This document shows positions 25,817 to 34,195 of a stretch of DNA of 64,000 nucleotides, piece by piece; position 1 is the first letter of the stretch, and each line of letters opens with the position of its first letter. Made by a program: the position numbers and the translations under genes. The notes below the pieces were generated by a model, which worked only from the letters and a program-made list of their open reading frames with translations, was not told where the DNA came from and ran no database searches. The stretch lies in the NCBI GenBank assembly GCA_900316755.1, contig ONED01000005.1:33210-97209 (forward strand). The letters are read 5' to 3'. Origin of the DNA: an uncultured Eubacteriales bacterium. Lineage in GTDB: Bacteria; Bacillota; Clostridia; Lachnospirales; Lachnospiraceae.

Positions 25817-26281
25817 ATGAAAAGTCAGGACGAGAAGTATATGAGAAAGGCCATCCGGCAGGCAAAAAAAGCATATGCGTTGGGAGAAGTGCCGATTGGG
25901 TGTGTGATTGTCTATGAGGGAAAGATAATCGGCAGGGGTTATAACCGCAGAACCATTGATAAGAACGTCATTGCCCATGCGGAAATGATTGCCATAAGAA
26001 AAGCGTGCAAAAAGATGGGAGACTGGCGGCTGGAGGATTGTACCATGTATGTGACTCTGGAGCCCTGCCAGATGTGCTCCGGGGCGATTGTACAGTCCCG
26101 TATGAAAAAGGTGGTTGTCGGATGCATGAATCCAAAGGCGGGATGTGCAGGCTCCATTTTAAATCTGCTTCAGATGGAGGAATTCAATCATCAGGTGGAA
26201 TTGGAAATCGGGGTACTCGGAGACGAGTGCAGCAGTCTGATGAAGCAGTTTTTTAAAGAATTACGGGAGAAAAAGCAGTAA
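25817..26281 (+). CDS. tadA: tRNA adenosine(34) deaminase
   Basis: 154 residues. It converts A34 to inosine in tRNA-Arg(ACG). Zinc and catalytic residues of the cytidine-deaminase fold: His54-Ala-Glu56 (HAEMIAIRKA) and PCQMC with Cys84 and Cys87. PIGCVIV and the C-terminal FFKELREKK helix fit TadA. ATG 25817 follows gaaggggaac. It lies directly upstream of the SRP RNA, a common Firmicutes arrangement. Confidence 0.95.
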   Translation: MKSQDEKYMRKAIRQAKKAYALGEVPIGCVIVYEGKIIGRGYNRRTIDKNVIAHAEMIAIRKACKKMGDWRLEDCTMYVTLEPCQMCSGAIVQSRMKKVVVGCMNPKAGCAGSILNLLQMEEFNHQVELEIGVLGDECSSLMKQFFKELREKKQ

Positions 26282-26286
26282 TAGCA

Positions 26287-26316
26287 TTGACATTTCCCCA
26301 AAAAAAATAGTATAAT
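26287..26316 (+). promoter_or_regulatory. Promoter of the SRP RNA
   Basis: TTGACA (26287-26292), 18-nt spacer with an A tract, TATAAT (26311-26316). The start near 26323 matches the 5' end of the RNA structure. Confidence 0.85.
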
Positions 26317-26322
26317 AAGTAA

Positions 26323-26584
26323 CCGTGCAGCCGGGGCGTTAGCGGTGCCTTGTACCTACAATCCGCTATAGTAGGGGTGATGTTGCATGGAGGGCTCTTG
26401 CCTGTGGAGCTGCCCTCTGCAAGTGGCGTAGATGTTTGGGTCTCGCGCGACGGAAATCTATGAACCGTGTCAGGTCGGGAACGAAGCAGCACTAAGTAGA
26501 ACCTTCCGGGTGCCGCGAGGGTGCCTGGGCTGAGTCGGCTACAGAGGTAACGTCCATGGACGGAGTTCGAAATGCAACGCACGG
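26323..26584 (+). ncRNA. ffs: Signal recognition particle RNA (large bacterial type)
   Basis: About 262 nt. The ends pair (ccgtgc 26323-26328 with gcacgg 26579-26584). The 5' part has the Alu-domain pattern (gccggggcgttagcggtgcc). The S-domain tip with the Ffh-binding loop ggtcgggaacgaagcagc lies at 26473-26490. It forms the SRP core with Ffh for membrane targeting of nascent proteins. The large form with an Alu domain is typical of Bacilli and Clostridia. Confidence 0.93.
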
Positions 26585-26590
26585 AAAAGA

Positions 26591-26642
26591 AAAGGTGTTA
26601 TTGCATTATCGGTTGAGAAAACTGCTAATACAATAGCACCTT
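26591..26642 (+). repeat. 52-bp direct repeat, copy 1 (hairpin after SRP RNA)
   Basis: It begins aaaggtgttattgcattatc and is repeated at 27989-28040 with one mismatch. The ends pair (aaaggtgttattg with caatagcacctt), forming a long hairpin that resembles the SRP RNA terminator, but this copy lacks a good T run after the stem. Confidence 0.85.
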
Positions 26643-26692
26643 CTATTTATCAAATCAGAAAATGAACTTTTTTAAAAAAGTGATTTGACAAC

Positions 26693-26720
26693 TTGATTTT
26701 TGGGGCTTTTTGAGTATAAT
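26693..26720 (+). promoter_or_regulatory. Promoter candidate of the DUF4143 ATPase gene
   Basis: TTGATT (26693-26698), 16-nt spacer, TATAAT (26715-26720). A better -35, TTGACA at 26685, is 24 bp from the -10 and too far. The gene start follows about 35 bp downstream. Confidence 0.5.
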
Positions 26721-26756
26721 AATGTTATCGGATATATTAAGGAGATGATTCTTGCT

Positions 26757-27983
26757 ATGCTATTCAAAAGAGAAAAGTATTTGAAAAAGATCAGACCATT
26801 TTATCATGCTGATGATATTATTAAAGTAATCACAGGTGTAAGGCGTTGCGGAAAGTCAAGTCTTATGGAAATGATTGCCGATGAGATAAAACAAAACGGA
26901 GTTACAGAAGATAACATTATTTATTTAGATCTTGATAAACGCGAGAATCGCAAGATAAAAACGCCGGACCAACTGGAAGCACTGATTGAATCGAAAATGA
27001 AAAATCAGGGGCTTAATTATCTATTTATTGACGAAGTTCAAAATGTTACCGGTTTTGAGGAGGTCATAAACGGATTCCGTTCTGATGGCGGCTTTTCAAT
27101 TTTCATTACGGGTTCAAACTCTTATTTGTTAAGCGGAGAGCTTGTAACAAAATTGACCGGTCGATATCTTGAATTCGAATTGTTTACGCTCAGCTTTGAA
27201 GAATATGAGCAGATCAAACAGTTTTATGGTAAACCAATCGATCCAAACTTAAATGTGGAATTAAATCGTTATATCCTTGAAGGCGGTTTCCCTAGAACGG
27301 TACAAATAGACGACCTTGCCGCCAAAAGAACCTATGTCACCGGAGTCATAAATGAAATCTTTGAAAAGGATATCAGGCGTAGGGTGAAGATTAAAGACAA
27401 AGCAGCTTTTGATGTGGTCAGAAATTTTGTAATCAATAACTTCGGCACCACCACAAGCATCAAGGGTTTAACCGAATCACTTGAAAAAAGCGGCATCAGG
27501 ATCACAAGGGCAACAGTTACAAAGTATATCACGGCGTTGGTTGAAGCAAAAATACTGTATGAATGTAATCGCTTTGATATGAAGTCGAAGAAAGCACTTG
27601 CCGGTGAGAAGAAATATTATCTTGCCGATTTGAGCTTTTACTTTGCTCAGAACACCGACAACAGAATTAACTTCGGTCCCGTTCTTGAAAACATTGTATA
27701 TATCTACTCCCGTAGTCTTGATTATTTGGTCAGCGTGGGAAGAATCGGTAAACTGGAATGTGATTTCATTTTGCGAAATACCGAAAATGATTATTCTTAT
27801 GTTCAGGTAGCATATACAATAATGCAGAGCGAAGAAACGGAAAACCGTGAGTATAAGCCACTTGAAAGTATCAATGATAATTATGTAAAATATGTCGCAA
27901 CCACCGATTATACACTGCAAAAGCGAAATGGCATCAAACACATTAATTTAATGGAGTTTATAAAAAGTGAATTAAAATTTTGA
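26757..27983 (+). CDS. AAA ATPase with DUF4143 domain
   Basis: 408 residues. The N-terminal ATPase has Walker A GVRRCGKSSLM and Walker B YLFIDEVQN, followed by sensor ITGSNSYLL. The C-terminal part (DIRRRVKIKDKAAFDVVRNFVINNFG, KYITALVEAKILYECNRFD, and the nuclease-like LECDFILR) is the DUF4143 domain. Members are common, often accessory, and of unsettled role. ATG 26757 has aaggag 11 nt upstream. The gene, with its own promoter, sits between 52-bp direct repeats after the SRP RNA, and its sequence looks more AT-rich than its neighbours; both suggest insertion. Confidence 0.88.
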   Translation: MLFKREKYLKKIRPFYHADDIIKVITGVRRCGKSSLMEMIADEIKQNGVTEDNIIYLDLDKRENRKIKTPDQLEALIESKMKNQGLNYLFIDEVQNVTGFEEVINGFRSDGGFSIFITGSNSYLLSGELVTKLTGRYLEFELFTLSFEEYEQIKQFYGKPIDPNLNVELNRYILEGGFPRTVQIDDLAAKRTYVTGVINEIFEKDIRRRVKIKDKAAFDVVRNFVINNFGTTTSIKGLTESLEKSGIRITRATVTKYITALVEAKILYECNRFDMKSKKALAGEKKYYLADLSFYFAQNTDNRINFGPVLENIVYIYSRSLDYLVSVGRIGKLECDFILRNTENDYSYVQVAYTIMQSEETENREYKPLESINDNYVKYVATTDYTLQKRNGIKHINLMEFIKSELKF

Positions 27984-27988
27984 AAAAC

Positions 27989-28040
27989 AAAGGTGTTATT
28001 GCATTATCGGTTGAGAAAACTGCTAATACAATACCACCTT
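27989..28040 (+). repeat. 52-bp direct repeat, copy 2 (terminator hairpin)
   Basis: It matches 26591-26642 at 51 of 52 positions. Arms aaaggtgttattg and caataccaccttt pair with one mismatch and TTTTT follows, so this copy looks like a working intrinsic terminator, probably the original SRP RNA terminator. It starts 6 bp after the ATPase stop. Confidence 0.85.
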
Positions 28041-28071
28041 TTTCTGAAAGAAAGAGGAACGGAGGTGCGGC

Positions 28072-29802
28072 ATGAAGATTGTTTTGACCGCAATCAATGC
28101 AAAATATATTCATTCGAATCTGGCAGTATACAGCCTTCGCGCATATGCCGAGCCTTATCGGGATGAGATTTGCATTGCAGAATATACAATCAATCAGCAG
28201 ACAGATGATATCCTGCAGGATTTGTATCAGAAAAAGTCGGATATCCTGTGCTTTTCCTGCTATATCTGGAATCTGACTTATGTGGAAGAATTGATTCGGG
28301 AAATCAAAAAGCTCCTCCCAAAGCTTCCAATCTGGGTCGGCGGACCGGAGGTGTCTTATGATGCCGAGCAGGTACTTAAGCGTCTTCCGGAGGTGACCGG
28401 AGTGATTATGGGAGAAGGGGAAGAGACATTTCTGGAGCTGCTCTGCCATTATCATCATGAGGAAGGGAAGGAGCAGCTTGCGAACATTCCGGGGATTGCT
28501 TACCGGGACGAGTTTGGCAACATTCATCAAAATGCGTGGCGGGAAACGATGGATTTGAGTACCGTGCCATTTGTCTATGAGGATATGGCAGATTTTAAGA
28601 ACAAGATTGTTTATTATGAGAGCAGCCGTGGGTGTCCGTTCTCCTGCAGTTATTGCCTGTCCTCAGTGGACAAATGTCTCCGGTTTCGCGACTTGGAGCT
28701 GGTGAAAAAGGAACTGCAGTTTTTTATAGATGCAGAAGTACCGCAGGTCAAGTTTGTGGACCGGACCTTTAACTGCAACCATAAGCATGCTATGGAAATC
28801 TGGCAATATCTGCTGGCGCATGACAATGGAATTACCAACTTCCATTTTGAAGTGGCGGCCGATTTGCTGAATGAGGAAGAACTGCAGTTGATAGAAAACA
28901 TGCGACCGGGTCTGATTCAGCTGGAAATTGGGGTGCAGTCCACCAACGAAAGGACGATTCGGGAGATTCGAAGAACCATGAAATTCTCAGAGGTGGAAAG
29001 AATTGTAAATCGCATTCGCCAAGGAAGAAATGTACATCAGCATTTGGATTTAATTGCAGGACTGCCCTATGAGGACCTGATGAGCTTTCAAAAATCCTTT
29101 GATAACGTTTACGCACTGCATCCGGAGCAGCTTCAGCTCGGATTCCTAAAGGTGCTCAAAGGTTCTTATATGGAAGAACAGAAGGAAAGCTACGGTCTGG
29201 TAAATAAAAGCACACCACCTTACGAAGTGCTGTATACAAAGTGGCTTTCCTACGAGGATGTGCTGGTGTTGAAGATGGTGGAGGAGATGGTGGAGGTCTA
29301 CTACAACAGTGGGCAGTTCACCTATACCATACGACGGTTAGAGCAGGAATTTGCGTCGCCCTTTGAGATGTATCGAGCATTGGGGGTGTACTATGAGAAC
29401 CATGCGCTGCGGATGAGGAGTCACTCCCGTGTGGCAAAATATGAGATTCTGCTGGATTTTATACATAGCCTTGATTTAGGCAAAGAGAACTTGTATCGGG
29501 AGCTTCTGACATTTGACTTATATTTGCGGGAAAATGCGAAGAACCGCCCGGAGTTTGCGGGTGAATACTGTGTAAGTAAAGAAGTATTGGGTGAATTTTA
29601 TGAGAAAGAAGCAGAGCAGCATCAGTACTTGCAGGGATATGAGCAATATGATAAAAGACAGCTTCGTAAGATGACCCATATAGAGAAATTTCATTATGAT
29701 GTGTTGGGGGATTGCTCTGAGAAAGACATGTTGATTCTGTTTGATTATGAGAATCGAAGCAGGATGACACATCAGGCAAGAGTGCTTCAGGTTGAAATGT
29801 AG
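28072..29802 (+). CDS. B12-binding-domain radical SAM protein with DUF4080 C terminus
   Basis: 576 residues. Residues 1-130 form a cobalamin-binding-type Rossmann domain (FSCYIWNLTYVEELIREIK, IWVGGPEVSYD). The radical SAM core has GCPFSCSYC near residue 190, which supplies the three Cys for the 4Fe-4S cluster, followed by VKFVDRTFNCN and QLEIGVQSTNERT. The last 200 residues fit DUF4080. Class B radical SAM enzymes often methylate unreactive carbons; the substrate of this family is not known to me. The RBS ggaggtg precedes ATG 28072, which lies 32 bp after the repeat hairpin. Confidence 0.9.
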   Translation: MKIVLTAINAKYIHSNLAVYSLRAYAEPYRDEICIAEYTINQQTDDILQDLYQKKSDILCFSCYIWNLTYVEELIREIKKLLPKLPIWVGGPEVSYDAEQVLKRLPEVTGVIMGEGEETFLELLCHYHHEEGKEQLANIPGIAYRDEFGNIHQNAWRETMDLSTVPFVYEDMADFKNKIVYYESSRGCPFSCSYCLSSVDKCLRFRDLELVKKELQFFIDAEVPQVKFVDRTFNCNHKHAMEIWQYLLAHDNGITNFHFEVAADLLNEEELQLIENMRPGLIQLEIGVQSTNERTIREIRRTMKFSEVERIVNRIRQGRNVHQHLDLIAGLPYEDLMSFQKSFDNVYALHPEQLQLGFLKVLKGSYMEEQKESYGLVNKSTPPYEVLYTKWLSYEDVLVLKMVEEMVEVYYNSGQFTYTIRRLEQEFASPFEMYRALGVYYENHALRMRSHSRVAKYEILLDFIHSLDLGKENLYRELLTFDLYLRENAKNRPEFAGEYCVSKEVLGEFYEKEAEQHQYLQGYEQYDKRQLRKMTHIEKFHYDVLGDCSEKDMLILFDYENRSRMTHQARVLQVEM

Positions 29803-29825
29803 GAGCTTTCAATCGGATTGTTTTC

Positions 29826-29854
29826 TTGCAATGTCCGTACGCAGGATGTATAAT
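29826..29854 (+). promoter_or_regulatory. Promoter candidate before the second ATPase gene
   Basis: TTGCAA (29826-29831), 17-nt spacer, TATAAT (29849-29854), then tggaaggagg and a TTG start at 29888. Confidence 0.7.
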
Positions 29855-29887
29855 GGTACACAAGTAAGTTTGGAAGGAGGGTTCGTT

Positions 29888-31027
29888 TTGAAGAGATATT
29901 TTAATGTGACCGGAGCTTGTAATCCGAAAGAGCACTATATGGTAGATTTGCAGTCCCGATTGGAAGAAATCAAAAGAATGGTGGATCGAGGACAGTATTT
30001 TACGATAAATCGCGCCAGACAATATGGTAAAACAACGACCCTTCAGGCATTAAAGAAATACCTTGCGGACAGTTATGTAGTGATTAGCCTTGATTTTCAA
30101 ATGTTGAGTCGTGGGGATTTTGAAAATGAGACTACGTTTTCGGCAGCGTTGGCAAGAGAAATTTTGAAAAGAAAACGAAAAGAGTGGCAAATGCCGGATG
30201 CCGTGACCGAAGCATTTTGTAAAGTAGCTGAGTCAAAGGAACAAATATATACAATGGCAGGTATTTTCCAAAATTTTGGTTTGTGGTGCAGAATGTCTGA
30301 CAGACCAATTGTTTTCATGATAGATGAAGTGGATAGCGCAACGAATAATCAGGTGTTCCTTGACTTTTTGGCCCAGATTCGGGGGTGTTATATAGAAAGA
30401 TTTGATACACCAACCTTCCAATCCGTGATTTTGGCGGGTGTACATGATGTAAAAAATATGAAGAGAAAATTGCGGTCAGAAGAGGATCATAGGCTAAATA
30501 GTCCGTGGAACATTGCTGCGGATTTTCTGGTGGATATGAGTTTTTCGGCAGATGACATTGCAGGGATGCTTGCGGATTATGAGGCGGATTATCATACGGG
30601 CATGGATGTTGCCAAAATAGCGGGGGCGATTTATGATTACACATCAGGTTATCCTTTTTTGGTATCGAGGATATGCCAGTTGCTGGATGAACGCATTTCG
30701 GAAAGCAACAGGTTTCGGGACAAATCCGCTGCATGGACAAAAGAAGGTTTTCTGGAGGCAGTTAAGTTGCTTCTTACAGAGCAGAATACCTTATTTGAAT
30801 CCTTAATCAATAAGCTTCATGACTATCCGGAATTGAAGGAGATGCTTCAAGAATTGTTATTTGAGGGAAAAGCTATTGTGTATGTGCCGGGATTGGAAGC
30901 CATGGAGATGGCACTGATGTTTGGATTTGTGAAAAAAGTAGATGGTACGATTACAATTGCAAATAGAGTGTTTGAGATTTTGCTTTATAATATGATGCTG
31001 GCAGAACCGGTAGGAAAGAAGGAATAA
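29888..31027 (+). CDS. AAA-like (STAND-type) ATPase
   Basis: 379 residues from TTG 29888, with tggaaggagg 7 nt upstream; in-frame ATGs before it lie upstream of this RBS or overlap the radical SAM gene. P-loop FTINRARQYGKTTTLQAL (near residue 40) and Walker B RPIVFMIDEVDSATN are clear. The family (AAA-like ATPases with KRYFNVTGACNPKEHYMV at the start) is frequent and multi-copy in gut Clostridia and Bacteroidetes; its role is unknown. It has its own promoter and may be an accessory gene like the DUF4143 ATPase nearby. Confidence 0.8.
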   Translation: MKRYFNVTGACNPKEHYMVDLQSRLEEIKRMVDRGQYFTINRARQYGKTTTLQALKKYLADSYVVISLDFQMLSRGDFENETTFSAALAREILKRKRKEWQMPDAVTEAFCKVAESKEQIYTMAGIFQNFGLWCRMSDRPIVFMIDEVDSATNNQVFLDFLAQIRGCYIERFDTPTFQSVILAGVHDVKNMKRKLRSEEDHRLNSPWNIAADFLVDMSFSADDIAGMLADYEADYHTGMDVAKIAGAIYDYTSGYPFLVSRICQLLDERISESNRFRDKSAAWTKEGFLEAVKLLLTEQNTLFESLINKLHDYPELKEMLQELLFEGKAIVYVPGLEAMEMALMFGFVKKVDGTITIANRVFEILLYNMMLAEPVGKKE

Positions 31028-31030
31028 AAG

Positions 31031-31132
31031 ATGAATTTTTATAACAAAAAAACAAAAAAAATTGTGGCAGTCGTAATCCTTTTGATTATCGTTGCCATGG
31101 TAGCGACATCAGTGGTTCCATATTTGGTGTAA
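31031..31132 (+). CDS. Small single-span membrane protein, 33 residues
   Basis: ATG 31031 has aagga about 8 nt upstream and the ORF stops at TAA 31130-31132. A basic N terminus (NFYNKKTKK) is followed by one hydrophobic helix (IVAVVILLIIVAMVATSVVPYL). Layout and size recall the Prli42/DUF4044 class of stressosome membrane miniproteins, but the similarity is only general. It sits 3 bp after the ATPase and 43 bp before vanW. Confidence 0.55.
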   Translation: MNFYNKKTKKIVAVVILLIIVAMVATSVVPYLV

Positions 31133-31175
31133 TAGTATGAGCGCGCGAATTGCGCAATAATGGGGTGAGCAGGAT

Positions 31176-32717
31176 ATGAAGCGAACGCGAAAAACGAAGA
31201 GGCGAAAGAGGGCAATCAAGAGGGCGCTTGTAATGAGCGGTCTGGTACTTATTGTGCTGTTACTAATCTTTTTGATTGTTTATTTTGTCTTGCGCACAAA
31301 AGTAAATCAGGTACCGGAAGGTACGATTTGCGAAAATATCTATATTGACGATGTAGATGTGTCCGGGATGAAAGCAGAGGAAGCAAAAGCAGCATTGGCG
31401 GCGACAGAGGAGACATACCGGGCTTCCACATTGGAACTTAAAGTAGAAGAGGCGAGCGCAGAGGTGACGCTTGGTGAGCTTGGCTTCCGGCTGAAAGAAA
31501 TCGACAAATTGGTAGCGGACGCCGTCAGCTATGGAAAAAAGGGAAGTCTTTGGAGCCGATACAAAAAGCAGAAGGATTTGAAAAAAGAGAAAAAGGAGTT
31601 TTACGCCACCTATGAAATTGACGCGGCGGCAGTAGAAGCCTTGGTTTCCGAGAAAATCCCACATCTGGAAAACGAAGCCAAGGATGCGACGATTAAGCGG
31701 GAAAACGGCAGGTTTGTGATTACGGATGAGGTGAAAGGGATTGCGATTGATACGGCAGAATCCGCAAAAGTGATAGAGACATATCTGAATCAGGAATGGC
31801 AGAAGGACGGCGGCAGGATTGAACTGGTGTCGAAGGTGGGAGAGCCGAAGGTGACGAGAGCAGATTTGGAGACGATTCAGGATGTGCTGGGCACGTTCAC
31901 CACGAACTGCGGAACCGGGGGCGGCAGAGTGCAGAATATTAAGACCGGTGCTGCACATATCAATGGCAAGGTGCTGATGCCCGGAGAAGAATACTCGGCG
32001 AATGCGGCGATGGAGCCATACACGGCAGAAAACGGGTACACAGAGGCCGGCTCGTATGAGAACGGGAAAGTGGTTCAGAGCATGGGAGGCGGCATCTGTC
32101 AGGTGTCAAGTACCCTGTACAATGCAGTCATCCTGGCGGAACTGGAAATCGTGGAGCGTGCGGCGCACTCTATGCTGGTAAGCTATGTGAAGCCTTCTAT
32201 GGATGCAGCGATTGCCGGCGATTTTAAGGATTTAAAGTTTAAGAATAATCAGAATACTCCGGTTTATATCGAAGGATATGTATCCGGCGGTTATATTACG
32301 TTTAACGTTTTCGGCAAAGAAACAAGAGCGGCGAACAGAAAGATTGAATTTGTCAGTGAAGTGGTCAGCAGTATGCCGGCAGGAGAAAAGTTTGTGGCAA
32401 CGCAGGACGCAGTGGGAACTTTGAAAAAAGCCTCCTCCGGTTATGAGGGAATGAAGGCGAAGCTTTGGAAGATCGTTTATGAAAATGGTACTGAGGTGAG
32501 CAGAAAAGTAGTGAATAACAGTACCTACAATGCATCTGCGGCAGTGTACAACGTGGGAACAGTATCTGCGTATCCGGAAGTGACGGCGGCGATAAACAGT
32601 GCGATTGCCAATCAAAGCCGGGCAGAGATTGAAGCTGCCATTGCAAAAGAGAAAGAGCTGGCGGCAGGAGCACAAGGCGCCACGCAGACACCGGAAGGAA
32701 GTACAGAGGGACAATGA
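31176..32717 (+). CDS. VanW family protein with peptidoglycan-binding-like domain
   Basis: 513 residues. A basic N terminus and a transmembrane anchor (about 14-40) precede one or two repeats of the PG_binding_4 type (CENIYIDDVDVSGMKAEEAK). The VanW core follows about residue 245: FTTNCGTGGGRVQNIKTGAA, LMPGEEYSANAAM and MGGGICQVSSTLYNAV. The C-terminal tail is Ala/Glu/Gln-rich. Despite the name, VanW proteins are widespread in Clostridia and do not by themselves indicate vancomycin resistance; a cell-wall role is likely. Its stop overlaps the next start (ATGA 32714). Confidence 0.85.
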   Translation: MKRTRKTKRRKRAIKRALVMSGLVLIVLLLIFLIVYFVLRTKVNQVPEGTICENIYIDDVDVSGMKAEEAKAALAATEETYRASTLELKVEEASAEVTLGELGFRLKEIDKLVADAVSYGKKGSLWSRYKKQKDLKKEKKEFYATYEIDAAAVEALVSEKIPHLENEAKDATIKRENGRFVITDEVKGIAIDTAESAKVIETYLNQEWQKDGGRIELVSKVGEPKVTRADLETIQDVLGTFTTNCGTGGGRVQNIKTGAAHINGKVLMPGEEYSANAAMEPYTAENGYTEAGSYENGKVVQSMGGGICQVSSTLYNAVILAELEIVERAAHSMLVSYVKPSMDAAIAGDFKDLKFKNNQNTPVYIEGYVSGGYITFNVFGKETRAANRKIEFVSEVVSSMPAGEKFVATQDAVGTLKKASSGYEGMKAKLWKIVYENGTEVSRKVVNNSTYNASAAVYNVGTVSAYPEVTAAINSAIANQSRAEIEAAIAKEKELAAGAQGATQTPEGSTEGQ

Positions 32718-33703
32718 AGATAGGAAAAGTATCACAGACGGTATTAAAGCGTTCGATTTTAAAACCGTTACAGTTCCATAGGGAAGAAGCAATTCTGACA
32801 CCGTCGGCAGAGGAAATGTGCTACGGGATAGAGACCCGGGAGGAAGAACAGTGCATCGCTTCGAGTGCCGTACTTTACGGAGACGAAAAGGATTTGGGTG
32901 TGTTTGCTCTGGCACAGGTGGTGAATGACCTTGCAACGCGGGGAGCGAAGACAGTCGGAGCAAGCATCTACATCATGCTCCCGCCATATGCGTACGAGTC
33001 TCGTTTGAAGGCAATGGTGGAGCACGTAGAGCGAGCCGGAAGCGCCCACGCGGTTCAGATTTTGTGTGCACGATCCGAAGTGTGTCCTGCAATCAGCAAA
33101 GCAGTTGTCTATGTGAACGGCATGGGTGTGGTAAAAAAAGGTGAACTTCTCCAGGGCAGTATGGGAAAACCGGATCAGGATATTGTACTGTTAAAATGGA
33201 TTGGAATGGAAGGAACGTTCCGGGCGATGCGGGAAAAAGAAGAGGCACTCTCTGAGCGGTTTGTGCCGACCTTTTTAAACCGGATAAAGAGTCTGGAACC
33301 CCAGTTGTTTTCCGAAAAGGAAATCCTGCTGGCAAAGGATTTCGGAGTGTCGGCGATGCAGCAGATTACAGGTGGCGGTATTCTGGCGACGCTCTGGGAG
33401 ATGGCAGAGAGTTCCGGCCTGGGGCTTTCTGTGGACTTAAAAAAGATGGCAATCCGGCAGGAAACCGTAGAAGTCTGTGAGTTCTGCCATCTGAATCCGT
33501 ATCAGCTCACTTCCGCGGGAAGTGTTCTTATTTTCACGGACCGGGGCGAAGAGCTGGTGAACTGTTTCACAGAGGCAGGGGTGACGGCGACTGTTTTGGG
33601 AAGGACAACTAAGGAGAAAGCGAGAGTGATTCTGGGCGGGGAAGAAAAGCGGTTTTTAGAGAAGCCGGCGTCGGATGAGCTTTTACATTTATATGAAAAT
33701 TAG
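32714..33703 (+). CDS. AIR-synthase-related protein (HypE/ThiL/PurM fold)
   Basis: 329 residues. The ATP-grasp-like PurM fold is suggested by LAQVVNDLATRGAKTVGASIYIMLPP in the N-terminal half and QITGGGILATLWEMAESSGLGLSVD in the C-terminal half, as in HypE and hydrogenase-maturation-like proteins. The C-terminal -C-G-G-x-x-C tail of HypE is not present, so it is not HypE. It overlaps vanW by 4 bp and the Lrp gene follows 9 bp later. Substrate unknown. Confidence 0.75.
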   Translation: MKIGKVSQTVLKRSILKPLQFHREEAILTPSAEEMCYGIETREEEQCIASSAVLYGDEKDLGVFALAQVVNDLATRGAKTVGASIYIMLPPYAYESRLKAMVEHVERAGSAHAVQILCARSEVCPAISKAVVYVNGMGVVKKGELLQGSMGKPDQDIVLLKWIGMEGTFRAMREKEEALSERFVPTFLNRIKSLEPQLFSEKEILLAKDFGVSAMQQITGGGILATLWEMAESSGLGLSVDLKKMAIRQETVEVCEFCHLNPYQLTSAGSVLIFTDRGEELVNCFTEAGVTATVLGRTTKEKARVILGGEEKRFLEKPASDELLHLYEN

Positions 33704-33712
33704 GAGGATGTT

Positions 33713-34195
33713 ATGAGAACTGAAATTTTAAAGTATATTGAAAAGAAGAGCAAGGTAGACTTAGGAGAGCTTGCTGTTATGCTCGGCACAGATGAAGTTA
33801 CGGTTGCAAATGAAATTGCAGAGATGGAAAAGGAGAAGATTATCTGCGGGTACCATACACTGATTGATTGGGACAAGGCAGGTGTAGAGTTTGTGACTGC
33901 ACTGATTGAGGTGCGTGTGACTCCTCAGAGAAACCAGGGATTCGGAAAGATTGCGGAACGCATCTATAACTATCCGGAGGTTACTGCGGTATACCTGATA
34001 TCAGGAGCATATGATTTGCTGGTTACGCTGGAGGGAAGAACTTTAAAAGAAGTATCTCAGTTTGTAACAGATAAATTATCGCCGTTAGAATCTGTCCTCA
34101 GCACAGCCACACACTTTATTTTGAAGAAATACAAAGACCATGGAACAATTTTAGTAGAAAAAACGCAATCAGAAAGGATGCTGGTGACACCATAA
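33713..34195 (+). CDS. Lrp/AsnC family transcriptional regulator
   Basis: 160 residues. The N-terminal winged HTH (LKYIEKKSKVDLGELAVMLG...VANEIAEMEKEKIICGYHTLIDW) and C-terminal RAM ligand domain (FVTALIEVRVTPQ...VTAVYLISGAYDLLVTLEG) are clear. Such proteins sense amino acids. The stop overlaps the next ATG by one base, so the aminotransferase is its likely target or partner. RBS is aggaggatgtt. Confidence 0.9.
   Translation: MRTEILKYIEKKSKVDLGELAVMLGTDEVTVANEIAEMEKEKIICGYHTLIDWDKAGVEFVTALIEVRVTPQRNQGFGKIAERIYNYPEVTAVYLISGAYDLLVTLEGRTLKEVSQFVTDKLSPLESVLSTATHFILKKYKDHGTILVEKTQSERMLVTP

Noticed and set aside
32714-33703. HypE hydrogenase maturation protein.
   Set aside because: The PurM-type fold fits, but the C-terminal Cys that defines HypE is missing and no other hyp genes are near.
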